Positions 52,475 to 64,000 of a DNA stretch of 64,000 bases are shown here, piece after piece. Origin of the DNA: Cordia subcordata (Eukaryota; Streptophyta; Magnoliopsida; Boraginales; Cordiaceae). Position 1 is the stretch's first letter; each line of letters begins with the position of its first letter. A program made the translations under genes and the position numbers. The notes beneath the pieces were generated by a model. That model saw nothing but the letters and a program-made list of their open reading frames with translations, did no database searches and was not told the origin of the DNA. The stretch is taken from positions 1-64,000 of the forward strand of contig JAPTOF010000021.1 in the NCBI GenBank assembly GCA_028554755.1, given 5' to 3'.

Positions 52475-52672
52475 TGAAGAGAGAAGAGAATTAAAGAAAT
52501 GATATTATTATTCTATTCTTGCTGAAAAAGTAGTTTTATTAAGTATTTATAGAGTTACAAGTAATATACCAGCTGTCAAGTAACTAACTGCAGTTCCATC
52601 TTTATTTAACTAACTAATTGCCTAACAGAAAGCTTCTAATAACTGACTATACTAAATGAATATTCCTTATCA
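52475..52672 (-). repeat. 5' LTR of copia family 2
   Basis: Upstream LTR for the minus-strand element; TATAAATAC in reverse at 52543-52551 is its probable promoter box. Transcription would run leftward, toward the end of PECT1 and antisense to it. Confidence 0.95.
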
Positions 52673-53955
52673 ATGGGGAGACTGAAAATTTGGAAGGTCA
52701 CCAGCTGCAGTCATGGTAATATGCTTTTATGAGCATCAGGTGCAAGGCTTTTACAATCGCTCTTGGTAATAAATATGCTTTCAAGCCGATATATACTACT
52801 AGGGTTACAGGGGAAACTTTTCATAGATCTCCAGACCAATTTTCTCAGCAAGAGCGGGCAACAAGACACTGATTTAACACCTACGTTACTAGCTGCTGCT
52901 TTAAAGTGTTCCAACAAAATTGAAGGGAACCCCGGTATAATGATAATACTTGTGCTGTGTTGGGAATGAGTTTGTTATAAGATGTGTTTTATCGTTTTTA
53001 ATTATTAATGTGAAAAAGGCAATTCTTCCTATTTTATAAGACGCAAAACATTTTTTGATGAGTATTATATGAAAATTCAAAACGAGTCATACTTTTTTAT
53101 CTTATAAATATAGGCAATCCATCCTTACGTTATTTTTTGTAACTATAAATAAGATGACAAGCATGTTATAAATTTTCAAACCAAATCATCATTTTCTATA
53201 TAAAAGAGCATCCTAAAATAAGCCAATACCAAACAGAGCATTAGTTGTCTACTATATATCTATCCATTTTAGTAGAAAACTTAAATTATTTTGGTTTACA
53301 TACATCTCTGCTACAAAACCACCATGAAACAGAATGTTACAAATGTTGATTATGCTCACTAATGTGTATGTTGAAGATACTTCCATTTAGTTTCAAGAAC
53401 AGCCTGAGCAAACGTCGCGCCACTGAACTATAAATACTGTACGAGGCGTTCCATTTGTTATTCTGCCTCATCAGGACCAGGTGCCATATTCTCCGTCATC
53501 CTGAATATCTAAGCATCTCATAAATTCCTGGAGCATTCTGCAGATGGCGAATCTTGTCTCATCATTGACTATTGTTCTGCCATCTAATTAAAACGATATG
53601 TTACTGACAATGACATCGTATCTACTTACCAAGATATTACTCCTTTTTTCTTTCTCAATTTATCAAATCTTTTGTGTACGCTTAATTGGTTTATCAAACG
53701 GAAGATAAAAATAAATTAGTTCAAAAAGTGGGGAAGAGAAAAGCTCCTACCATCCAGCTGAGTTCATCTAGAAGTGCGACTTACTCACGAAAGAAGTATC
53801 AAGAAGCAATAAAAAGACTGTTGGTACATTGATTATCAATACAGGTTTCATGGTGGCCATTAACATGTACACATGAGAATTCAAACCAACAAATGCCTTC
53901 CAACTTCTTCCAGGATAGAGGAAAGACACACTGAAACAATATACACATACTCATC
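52673..53955. other. Intergenic between copia insertion and PBL8-like gene
   Basis: Starts with the right copy of the target duplication. Contains the rest of the PECT1 downstream flank and the 3' UTR of the minus-strand kinase gene. No other gene or repeat recognised. Confidence 0.5.
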
Positions 53956-56900
53956 TCATCTAACACGGCATGCTGCAGGGCCACCTGGAGAACAATTCTG
54001 GTTCGGAGACCGACAACCACCAGGGCCAACAGGGCTAGTAAATCTGTGATGCATTCGGTAATCTGGTATCCTCCCCAAGGCAAATGGACCACCATTTCCT
54101 ACAAGACTACCATTAGAGGAAGATGATGAGACTTCATTCTCAGCATTACTGCACTGTAGAGGTTCCAAAGTCTCAACCACGTCACTCATCAAGGGCCTAG
54201 CTTTGGGGTTCTGGCTTAAGCAATAGTACGCTAAGCTGCAAGCCTTCTGTGCTGCCCTTACTGAGTATTGATTTTCTAATCTAGGGTCTATTATTTGCAG
54301 CATTTTTCTCTTGTCATTAAGCTTTGGCCGAGCCCAATCCACCAAATTCTGCTCCTTGCTTGGCCTTGTCTTGTCAACCGACTTCCTTCCCGTCAATAGT
54401 TCTAAAAGAACTACTCCAAAACTATATACATCACTCCTTGCAGTAAGATGTCCTGGCAATGTCATGCAGCCATGACGTTAAATATTTAAGGATGCATACA
54501 AGGGATTTCAAGAATTCACAAGATAAAGCACAGAAGGAACAGCATGGTTTTTCTTTCTTTGGGTTCTCACATGAAATCCATGATAACAAACACAAAGAAC
54601 AAGGAAACAGACTCTCTAACATACAATAAAGTATAGACAACTCACGGGCCAAAAGAATTAACAGTGAAGTGACATTCCAACCAGGATGAGCCGTATGAAG
54701 GAACATATATATGGAACAATTAAAGCACTCCCCTACCACTACAAATCACTTCCATTATTAACCGACAAAAACAAAAGTATGTGCCAATGTAATTTATATT
54801 GCTAATATGCCATAATGCTTATAGTTGGATGTGAATTGTTTGCCCCCCGCACTAGAAAGGGTCAAAGTTCTGATCGCTTTGAGAATCAAAAAACAGAAAT
54901 ATTCAATTTGCAACAAACCATAGGCTTCAACATGAAATAGGAAAACTTAGGTGCTGAAAGTTGTTACTGTTAATTCCATAACTCGAGTCCTGACACTGAT
55001 GCACTACGTAGTCACATGCTAAAAACAATTTTTATTGAGCAGTAGATAAACATAGCCTAAATGGTTAATCTCATCCCTTCATCGAGTTCTGGACCTCCAC
55101 TGCATGGCAAACCAGGAGATGTCAGCTAAATTTAAGGTTAGTTTTATATTCTACAGTTCAGACCATAAGGCAGTAATCTTGCAGTCCACTTTGATTAGTA
55201 CACACTTGACATTTCTTGTCTACTAAGCTATTTTACTGGACAAGTCACTAATATGGCCCAATTGACATCATATTCTTATACTTAGATAATATGTAAGTGG
55301 ACATATATATAGTTTGTCACTGCATCTGCCTTTATGCATTTCAGAGAAGAAAGAAACATCAGAAAAAGAATTTGAAGCTTAAGAAGTAGAAGTACTGCAT
55401 TCAATTTGCCACCTCATGATCTGTTATGTGCTTCAGAAGTGAAAACTCTCAGCACCAAAAGAAAACAAAAAGGAAAGCAGAAAATTAAGGGGAAGGAAGA
55501 AGTAGAAGAAAAGAAAGCAACAAATAAAATGAAAAGAGAGGCTGAAAACCATCACAAAAAGGACAAAAAGAAAAGACTAAAGAATACTCTCTTTTCCTCT
55601 TTCTAATTGTCAGAACTGAACATCAAAGTCCAGCAGATCTCCTCCAATAGTTAGAGAAGAGATTGAGAAAACATCAATTTTTCTAGATAAAAGATCCTTG
55701 ATCATCCATTTAATTTGGCCATAATCAAATTCCAAGGACCAAGCAGACAAAAAGACAATAATTAGGCTGCCACAGAAAATGACAAGTAACATCTCCCTGG
55801 CTATTAAATCGCGCATCAATCACCATGTACAATGAGATAAGAGGGGATTTACTCATAAAGGAACACATTATTTCATTTCTTTAGCGTCTTCACTAAACCT
55901 GATCAAGTAAAAGCATAACAAGCTTACAACAGGGACAGCCAAGGTGTTTCAGTGAGAAGCAATTATATATGTATAAAAGCCATACCAGTCATCACATATT
56001 CAGGAGCAGCATAACCATAAGTGCCCATAACACGAGTTGATACGTGGGTCTCATCCCCCTGTGGTCCTGCTTTTGCAAGTCCAAAATCAGAGAGCTTGGC
56101 TGTATAATCCTGCAATCCATGAGGAACAAGCATCAGCAATCTCGACAAAAAGAGAAATGGCTACGTAAAATTGAACTCAGGGAAGAAACTCTTCCTTCAT
56201 CAACAAAAGATTACAAGATTGAGTACAAACAGAACCACCTACAGAATCTAATAATATATTTGAGGTCTTGAAATCCCGATAGATAACAGGCCTTTCAGCA
56301 TTGTGAAGGAAAGCAAGCCCTTTTGCTGCCCCAAGAGCAATCATCATTCTTGTAGACCAAGATAACGGAACAGTTGCCTCTGAATACCTCAACAAATTCC
56401 ATATCAAACTTCAGTTAACACAATGGATCCACTACGAACAAGAAAAGCTATTACAAATGAATGATGACTAACACTCAGATTTTGACATATATTACTTAAT
56501 ACCATGAGGCAATTAAAGCAAATGGCTTGGTTTCAAGAACAAATGATGAATCAATGTTCTTGCTTTGTTGAAGACAGAATGATCTTTTTCGAAGTTAGAA
56601 TTTTGTAAAAAGAAATATTTTCATCATCAGAAGAATAAAGCATACGAAATTAAGCTAATTTTGATTGAATTAAGGACTGCCTGGGGGCAGAGACCCATAG
56701 TCCAGAAACATACTGCTAAAACGCTTTGTTTACGTTATCCTCAATTTGCTACAAATAAAACCCAAACCCTTATACTTGAGTATAAAACTAATCACACCCT
56801 CAAGTAGGCCAGGTAGAAGTCCAAGAGTACTCCAAGAACCACCAGCAAGCTAACAAAGCAGTTCTCAATGCTCTTTTCTGTGAAGAAGTGAATCCATGCA

Positions 56901-58516
56901 ATTGAAGTTCATGTACTAGCAAGGGAGTTCAAAGTTTAAAGTAGATGCAGAAGCAAATATCTCGCACTCTGCGATGATTGACAAAATTTGAGTACGTCCA
57001 ATCTTTGAAGAATCAAATATGAACAGAAAGCATAGTACTAAGCATGCAGAACTAGAGATACAGAAGTCTAATTCAATTTCATCATCTATAAAGATCCTTA
57101 AGGCCAGCATAAGCAGCAGCAGAATGATTCAATAAAATATTCTTTTTTCCCTTACTAGGCTCAAACACGATGACAAAATTGCAGAGGTAGCAGTCAGTAC
57201 TCGTGTGACTTTCAACTATTATGGCACAGAATATAAAAGCCAGAGATAGCCAGACCTATATGAATTCTTTTAAGGATTTCCACAAAGCTGACACCAGTGA
57301 AACTTTTCTCTACCACTGAAGTGGTAACATAGAAGATTATGTAAACTTTCATGAAGAGCTATGATTTATAGATGTTGGTAGATCTGGAAATTTTAAAGAT
57401 AGCATTAGGCAAATCAAAGTAATGTAAGAGGAGAAAGAATAGGTACTTCGAAATAAATGGTTCTCAAGGCTTCCACGGAACATGAACTCATAAACAAGTA
57501 ACCTGTGGTCATCCTCACAACAATATCCAATCAACTTTACCAGATTAGGATGCCTGAGCTGTCCGAGGAAGTTAACCTCTGTCTGAGATAGGGAACAATA
57601 AAAACAAACAAACCCTTGAAGCAACTATGTCAGAGAAGAAAAAAGAAAGGCAGATGGATATATAAATATAAAGGAAGGAACTCACGAGCCACTCGCGATG
57701 ACCCTGAAGGCCCTCTTTGTTGAGAACCTTGACGGCGACAGGAAGGGACTTGAGGCCAACGCGAACATTCTCATCTATGTATCCTTTGTAGACGGTCCCA
57801 AAGCCACCCTCACCTAGAATGTAGTCAGAGCGAAAGCTCTTGGTGATGGTCTCAAGCTCGAAGAGGGTGAAGGCAATGACATGAGTATAGAGCAGGGCGT
57901 TCTTCCTGGCATCCTCAAAATTACGGGGCGTAGAAGGATCACTGAGATCTGACGTGGAACGGCTGTGCTTCTTCTCCACGGCTGGATTTCTATTGGCTAC
58001 GGAGAAGGACTGCAGCTGTTGAACTGCCCAATCCATTTCCATGAGTATATTATTTGTTAAAAGAAAGAAAAAGGGGAGAAAAAAACACAAATTAAGAGAG
58101 AAAATGAGTCCTAGAGGTTGAGTCTCCTGGGCTTTAGGATATCTGTCGCAGATCATTGAGATGAATTAATTCCGAAATTATAACATTGACCAAAATTAAT
58201 ATGTGAAATAAAGAAAGAAGAGAAGAGAAGAGAAGAGATGAGAAAATTGGGTGGTAGTAGATCTGGAAGTGACGGTGGAGAAAGAGCTAAAACAGAGTGG
58301 CCTTAATCTAATAAGTAAATACTAAAATCAACTAAAGTAGTGATTATAGACATGCAATGCAGTAGAATAATAGAGAGAATCAGCGAAATGAAATATTCTT
58401 TCTTTCTTTTACTTTTTATTTTTTTTTTTTTTTTTTTTAATTTTTGAGTAGTAGTTACCTTGATGATGAGCACCGGAGACGACGGCAGATTCTTCCCTAG
58501 TTCCGCAATTGCCCAT
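53956..58516 (-). CDS. PBL8: PBL8-like receptor-like cytoplasmic kinase, 6 exons
   Basis: Minus-strand exons: 58516-58459, 58023-57686, 57582-57447, 56379-56243, 56109-55986, 54452-53956; 429 aa (Arabidopsis PBL8/At5g01020 is about 410 from memory). All introns are GT-AG and the frame is kept. Exon 1 is only 19 codons and begins MGNCGTRE: Gly2 and Cys4 fit N-myristoylation and palmitoylation, so the kinase should sit on the inner plasma membrane. The kinase domain has GEGGFGTVY (90-98), VAVK (Lys118), [10 protein letters not shown] (Asp213; an RD-type kinase), DFG (231-233) and AAPEYVMTG. The long activation segment and the stretch [19 protein letters not shown] are typical of RLCK subfamily VII, which relays signals from immune receptors. 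The substrate is not shown by the sequence. The C-terminal tail (Ser, Gly, Pro-rich, from about residue 370) is not conserved. Confidence 0.95.
58419..58442. repeat. Poly-T run in PBL8-like intron 1
   Basis: About 18 uninterrupted T following a T-rich tract, in the first intron. It is A-rich on the gene strand. Confidence 0.85.
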
Positions 58517-61321
58517 TGTGTTGTTGTTCTGCTTCTTCTTCTTCAGCTACTTGTTTTAGTTGTCGTTGTTGAGGTAGCGGTGGTGGTGGTGGTGGTGGTG
58601 GTGCCGTTGGTGTTGCTGTTGATGTTGATGCTGTTGATGATACTCCCTGATATCGTCTCATTCTTCGCCCACCCCTGCTACTCTATTCTACTTTCCCTTT
58701 CCATTCCTCTCTTTTCACCACCCTTTTTCTCTCCGTTTTTTATCTTTTCCATCCATAATACTGCTACTCCATTTTACATTATATTTTCGCATCAAGGCTC
58801 GAATTTTTCTTTTATTTGGTGACAAATATGTGATAGTTTTAAAATTTTAAATTGGAATTAAAATATAATAAGTATGAACTCCCGAAAACAACGAGTAGTT
58901 TTGTGCCATGCATGTTTCGTTATTAAAATAATAATTCCATTGTATATTAGCATCAATATAATAAATTGTATTTTGAATCTAATTGTATATTATCAATAAC
59001 GTTTTTTTTTATATACTCCTATTGTATGGCAGAAAATATTTTTTATTAGTTAAAAAAATTACATGCTTTGAAATAAATATATGTTTGCTATCACATTTAC
59101 ACAAAAAATAATATATAGTGATAAACTTATTCTATAATAAAAGTTCGCGGATTACGTGTTCCAAAATTATCAATTAAAAGATCAAGACATTATACTTGTT
59201 TTCAAATTCACATGAAATGTGTAATTTATGTAAAGTATCTCACTAGTAATGTGATTGATGGAAAGAAATTACATTTTTCATTATTTCTGCAAATAATAAA
59301 ATCAAGGTTAAATAATATACATCTTAAAGAAGGTAGTAATCTATATATTATGTCTACATCTATTTATATGTCTACATATAATAATAGTAATAAAGTAATA
59401 AAGTTATACCTCATGAAAAATTGAATGGTTTAGAACATGCCATGTCCAAAGTCTATATTTTGTCTCTTTTTTCAATTAGTGAAATTTCAACTTTCCTTAA
59501 CAAAAAGAAAAAAAAAGAAAGAGCATCCCATGTCACTTTAATAAACAAAATAACTACAACTAGAATTAAACAAAGTCACAATACTTGACACTAGAAATGG
59601 AAATGAAAAGCAAACCGAGGGTCAAATTTGATTGAATCTTCTTCACACTTATTCGTCTTGCAATGATGCTGACGGTCACATACGAAAATCTCCAAAAATA
59701 CAATATTTTCGTTTAAGAATAGAACCAAACCAAATTCCTAAATATGATGAACCAAAATAATGCTTGAACTCTTCCTTTGTAAAGCTTAGATTAAATGTAT
59801 GTAGATTTTGAGTATAATCGACACTAATTACATAGTTATGTGTAGATCCCCTAGAGGTTCTCCATAATTAAGGTCACTACCTGATGCAATGACTCCTTTC
59901 ATACAATGGGCATGGTAACTTGCACATGGAATAATCAGGGACGCGAATAGTACCTTGTAAAGGGTTATGGGATGTTAATGTAAGTGCTTAGGCGTATTTT
60001 GGTCATGATCCTCACCGAAGAAGGAAATCCCCTTTTAAAGATGTGCTATTGTTTGTGCCAGCACTCTCTAAAGCGCATTCTTCTGAACTGCATGATTTCA
60101 GGCATTACAAGAATCACGCTCTGTATTGACATATCATCTAAATCCCTCTCAATTTGGGAAAGGGCACACTTTCCTTTCATAGACCATCGTGCTATGCAAC
60201 GCTGGGTAGTCACTAGGGTTCCTTTTTTTGGGCCCTAAGCCTCTGACACATCAAGCCTTGTTCTGCCATTACACGGAAAATAGAGCCCAAGCCCTATTTG
60301 TCAAAGACAATAAGTCCTTCCCCACTTTATACGCTTTACACTAGTGTAGTGTGTAAAATAGATGTGACGCACATCAAATAATCACATAATGACTTCATCC
60401 CTAGGCATAAGACACACACTTCTCCCTCTTCATCACATGCTCCGCTGCATTCAAGCAAAGGGACAAATTTACTAGTCAAAAGTCGAAATTAGAGCATGTG
60501 CTTCCTGAATTGAAACACCAATATGCACCTAGAGAGGAAGACTATCTCTTCTTTGTGCTGATGTGGAAAAGCATGCGAAAGAAACTCAAGATATGCGTTT
60601 AGTTCTCACAGAGACGAAGAGGTCCCCTAATCTTGCAAATTTAAAGATTTTCTTGTTATATATAGGGTAGATTGCATTATGCGCTTAAAAATGGTGAAAA
60701 TTATTAAATTTTGATGCATATAGAATCATTTATCTCTTTGTTGATCATTGTGTTGGCTTTTGTGATTGACTCTATTGATTTATGAATATGAGATGCATTG
60801 TGGGGAAATTGTGTGAAACCACGCTTATATTGCAAACACAACAACAGCAAGGACAAAGATTAGGATAAAGAGAAAGCATTTAAGATTGTTGTCATGCTAA
60901 AAGGTCCTCTAAAGAAGCAAGCTGCTTGTGCGTAAATGCTTTCAGATTTCAAGCGAACCGTTGAAGAAGGTATTGGTGATGTTGATGGCGCTAACGAGCT
61001 AATGCTAACAATACTACTGTTAACTAGGAAGTCTGGCTTTTTGTATCTATCATCTTTTGCCTTTTTGGGACATTACTGGCCTATGTATTGTTTTGTGACT
61101 TTTATCAGTGTTATCATTCATACTTAGTTGCTCATATGCAAGCCAATATATTTTATTTGAATTGATTATGGTGCTGATTAATTCTTGCTTAAGTTTTATA
61201 TCTTCCTTTTGGCATGAATTTACCTACCAAATCTTGCATAAAATGAGACTTTCTATTGTGGTGTTAATACCCCAAGTATGAAAAGTCCCTAGGAATGAAT
61301 TAAGAAAAACCAAACACCAAC
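58517..61321. other. Upstream of PBL8-like gene, then gene-free intergenic DNA
   Basis: 58517-58660 is the likely 5' UTR of the kinase gene and holds a (GTG)n run at 58578-58603 (CAC on the gene strand) plus GTTGCTGTTGATG-like triplets; the long Val-rich frame on the + strand is an artefact of these. 58830-59580 is AT-rich. 59580-61320 has unassigned sequence with short open frames (59984-60238, 60936-61127) that match nothing known. Confidence 0.5.
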
Positions 61322-61563
61322 GAGGTGCCCTTTAGAAGGAGCTTTGGTCATATGCCCTGAAGAAGGTCTTTAGCAGGCACCATTTCTCAAAAAGGAGATA
61401 TGTGAGGTGCCCTCCAGGAGGGGCTTTGGTTTATGCCCTGAAAAAGGGCTTTGGTAGGTACCTTTTCTAAGAAGGGGAATTTATGAGGTGCCCTCCGGGA
61501 GAGGCTTTAGTCGTGTGCCCAGAAAAGGGGCTTTAGTAGGTCTCTTTTCTGAAAAGAGGCTTC
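61322..61563. repeat. ~82-bp tandem repeat, three copies
   Basis: GAGGTGCCCT recurs at 61322, 61404 and 61485. Each unit reads on through ggctttgg/agtc, tgccctgaaaaagg, gctttagtaggt, ccttttctgaaaaggg. GC-richer than the surroundings. Similarity between units is about 80% by eye. Confidence 0.9.
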
Positions 61564-62060
61564 AATCTACATGCCTGCTCCTGTTGTCTACTACACAAGA
61601 ATAGCTTCAATGTGAATAGGTTACTCAAGAAATAAATCAGAACAAGTGTTGAATAAATTTGGTGGTTCTAAAAAATGCTCAGGGAGCGCCGCCTCCTTTT
61701 TACCCAAAAAAAAAAAAAAGGCAGGGAGAAAGGGTAGCAGGTTACATTTAAAAGTAGTATTTCTCTAATGCGCTGCATTCCATAGGTCCTTTGTATCTTT
61801 CCCGTGCACTATCTGTCACTAATGAGTACCCGTTCCTGTTGTAGCTGTGATCTTGTAAGGGACCTTCCCATCTACCCTGCTCCGTCAAAAACCCTTTCCT
61901 TGACAGGTGCAAAGCTTCATTTCAAAGAGTCTTGCAATTAGATTCAACGTACCTGTAATCAAAGTGGAATTCGCCCATAATCTGTAACATAGTTTCATGA
62001 AAAACATAATTGAGTACCATTCAAATAGAAATTTCTCTACAGAGTTCATATGCATGTTAA
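61564..62060. other. Possible retroelement remnant between tandem repeat and LTR
   Basis: The minus strand near 61850-61910 reads KGFLTEQGRWEGPLQDH, faintly like the end of a Ty3/gypsy integrase (the RWEGPY-type motif). This is too short to call. The rest is unassigned. Confidence 0.3.
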
Positions 62061-63625
62061 TGATAGTCGATAAGCGTCGAAATCACCAAAAATAAAATAC
62101 CAATTCTTACCTTGCGAATTCAAATAGAGTACATGGTGAGAAAAGGGTCGAATCCACAGGGATTGGAAGATTATAATATGCTAATTACGTCAAGTAAATT
62201 AATCAAATACGTCACAATTAAATAAGGGGGTTTTAGTGCGAAAAAGTAAAATAAACAAAACTATCTGGCACATTGGTCTGCTGAGCGTTGGCATACAACT
62301 GGGCAGAAAATTAAAAAAAACATAAATAAAAATAAAATTGACCTAAACACGCAATCCTAAGTTCACGTAAAGCTGGTAAAATAGGAAATCAATGAGAATT
62401 AAATCTAGTCTAAAGTATAATCACAATTTTGGTCAACAAGTCCGATCCTCGATGTAAAAGTACTTTCAACTACTTCAATAAATCAATTACGGTTATTGGC
62501 TCAGCCTAACAACCTCATCTTTCCTGACAGCGTTAATAATGGTTTAAATACCCTATGATTTCTCCCCGGTATCGCCTTACCTGTTAGACGTTTTAACCCC
62601 CGGAAATGTCTGCAGAATTTATCTAATGGCACCAATAAAATCTAAAAAGATTTGATTCTAAAAGTCGACACTTTCACGACAATCACTCATTTAGATTGCA
62701 TAATTAAACAGGAAATCTGGTTACCAATATTCTTATATTAATTAAATTAATCTAATTGGCTACTTATTGTCATGCAATTGAATAACCACGCGCAAAATTA
62801 AATAATCGCATAACAATATTAGATCTCACGGAATTGAAGAACTAAAATCTTGATTAACCCTTGGCTAGAAAGAAATTTAGAACTCCATCTTCATGAAAGT
62901 GGTGCCTAAGAGATGAAAATATTCTGCTAGAAAATTATGAATAAAGTCTAAGCCGTTTGGATTGGCCTTTTTTAAGGAAAAAGTATTTTTTTTTCCTGAA
63001 AAAATTACATTAAATTTGCAATAACTATTTGATTTAGTTTTCAAAAAAGCTGAAACTCTGAAAAAAGCTCAAATACAGCTTTTTTTAGAAGCCAGAATTT
63101 TCAACTTTTCAAAAAAAAACTATTTTTCAAAAGTTGTTAAAAAAAAGCGCTTTTGAAAAAAGCCAATCCAAATGACCCCTAAATCTCTCTATGAATTGTA
63201 TGTAGGAAAATATATATGAGAAGTTTCTAACTAAAGTCCTTCTCGAATAAAGAAACTCTTTAAAACTAAGGAAAATAAAAAAGTGAAAATCTTTAATAGA
63301 AGTCTTTTAGAATTAATCTCCTTTCTTTTCAAAATATATTAAGTCTTCAATTCAATCATTTTCCAAAAATGCTGCAAAATCTCTTCAGTCTTGATCAAAG
63401 CTTAGTCAATCCCATGTAGGAATTGTATAATATTTTTCAAGGTGGCAGAATCAATTTTATCAGCTACAAACATGTCTAAAAAGTCTTTGAATCCATATAT
63501 AATGCATCCAACTTTTTTTCCAGCGTAAACATGTAAAAATGTATCAAAAACACTAATTAAGAAGCATCCAGTTTGAGAATTAAGCACAATTAACTATAAA
63601 TTAAAAATGTATTTAGGACTTATCA
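62061..63625 (-). repeat. 3' LTR of an LTR retrotransposon running out of the window
   Basis: On the minus strand it starts TGATAAGTCCTAAATAC at 63625, directly after a purine tract (GTGTGGGGGAATT, 63626-63638 in reverse). Its far end is probably near 62061 (TGATAGTCGATAAGCG on the + strand), so the left border is approximate. About 1.57 kb, of which about 230 bp is an inserted MITE. The PPT style and phrases such as ggtcgaatccacagggattg are familiar from large non-coding or gypsy-type plant elements; the class is inference. Confidence 0.65.
62952..63179. mobile_element. MITE copy C, inside the 3' LTR
   Basis: Inverted repeats GCCGTTTGGATTGGCCTTTT and the complement of GTCATTTGGATTGGCTTTTT, flanked by TAA on both sides (62949-62951 and 63180-63182), a Tourist/PIF-type 3-bp target duplication. 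The interior matches copies A and B (ataactatttgatttag, agctgaaactctg, ctcaaatacagc). Nested in the LTR, so it moved after that retroelement inserted. Confidence 0.85.
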
Positions 63626-63638
63626 AATTCCCCCACAC
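63626..63638 (-). other. Polypurine tract of the gypsy-like element
   Basis: GTGTGGGGGAATT read on the minus strand, touching the LTR start. It shows that the element's internal region lies to the right and leaves the window. Confidence 0.7.
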
Positions 63639-64000
63639 TTAAACCATGCTTGCACTCAAGCATGAAACCAGTTAAGAACAGAGAATCCATGTACAAGATT
63701 GACCAAAAGTATTGTGTGCCAAATTAAATGCTAGCTTTTCGAAACTTGAGAACATGTATAAGCATAAAGCAATTGCAATTGTCTTTACAGTACCAAACTA
63801 AAGTTTACTCTCTTTTCAAAACACATGCAATAGCTTTTTCCATGGCACACAAATTGCAAATAACATTTTAAGAACATGCAGTACCAAATTAACTTCACAA
63901 TCAACTCAACAAATTGAGCTTTCAATAATTAACCCAACTTCAACTCTTTTCATCATTCGGCATATGGATAAGCTAAGGTCTCAACACAAATCATTCATCT
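63639..64000 (-). mobile_element. Internal region (3' part) of the gypsy-like element, cut by window
   Basis: Upstream of the polypurine tract on the minus strand. No coding domain is visible in these 360 bases, which are AT-rich and probably the non-coding stretch before the PPT. Confidence 0.45.

Larger units (their letters stand above)
48532..52672 (-). mobile_element. Ty1/copia element with both LTRs (family 2)
   Basis: A 4,141-bp minus-strand element with a perfect 5-bp target duplication, atggg at 48527-48531 and 52673-52677. LTRs are 199 bp (48532-48730) and 198 bp (52475-52672), start and end TG...CA, and differ at roughly a dozen positions by eye. On the minus strand, a PBS-like TGGTATTAGAACTT follows the 5' LTR (near 52461-52474) and the purine tract TTGAGGGGGGA precedes the 3' LTR (near 48731-48741). 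The order gag, protease, integrase, RT, RNase H is that of copia. Stops and an internal deletion at the integrase/RT boundary make it non-autonomous. Confidence 0.96.

Noticed and set aside
55406..55606. Lysine-rich 66-aa frame
   Set aside because: Lies inside the long intron 5 of the kinase gene; biased composition, no homology seen.
58460..58822. Valine/leucine-rich 120-aa frame on the + strand
   Set aside because: It runs antisense through kinase exon 1, the GTG repeat and a T/C-rich leader; a repeat artefact.

Overview
This window is a chromosome end from a flowering plant. It begins with about 1 kb of the Arabidopsis-type telomere repeat (CCCTAAA read inward). The genes are intron-rich with plant GT-AG splice sites, and the repeats are typical of plants: Ty1/copia and probable Ty3/gypsy elements, a PIF/Harbinger transposon, small inverted-repeat elements and a plastid 16S rDNA fragment. 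The sequence alone does not fix the species; a eudicot is most likely.

Layout. 1-1725: telomere, then degenerate telomere-like repeats. 1.7-13.4 kb: subtelomeric gene desert holding a MITE, a decayed copia element with its 5' LTR, a 44-bp palindrome and a complete 1,029-bp non-autonomous (TRIM-like) element. 13.4-19.1 kb: GAUT7 (+), an atypical member of the pectin-synthesising galacturonosyltransferase family. 20.7-23.8 kb: SCARECROW (-), a GRAS transcription factor, convergent with GAUT7. 24-40 kb: repeat-rich intergenic block with MITEs, a decayed non-LTR RNase H, a plastid rDNA insertion, a solo LTR, and a 5.9-kb PIF/Harbinger element with a second solo LTR nested in it. 40.3-48.0 kb: PECT1 (+), CTP:phosphoethanolamine cytidylyltransferase. 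48.5-52.7 kb: copia element (-) with both LTRs and a perfect target-site duplication. 54.0-58.5 kb: PBL8-like receptor-like cytoplasmic kinase (-). 58.5-64 kb: intergenic, with an 82-bp tandem repeat and an LTR carrying another MITE; the rest of that LTR element lies beyond the window.

Four host genes are well supported, and exon models were built by eye from splice sites and family alignment: GAUT7 (10 exons, 702 aa), SCR (2 exons, 845 aa), PECT1 (9 exons, 417 aa) and PBL8-like (6 exons, 429 aa). Every model keeps its frame across all introns. They do not form a pathway: cell-wall pectin, root radial patterning, phosphatidylethanolamine synthesis and immune/receptor signalling. From memory, GAUT7 (At2g38650) and PECT1 (At2g38670) are near neighbours in Arabidopsis, so part of this order looks like conserved synteny, here opened up by SCR and a large transposon block.

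The most unusual items are the TRIM-like element with TA...TA ends whose ORF ends in a copia RNase H tail, the solo LTR nested in a dead Harbinger element, the plastid 16S fragment abutting a broken MITE, and the long palindromes at 10.1 and 43.8 kb. I found no evidence of a wholly new biological system.
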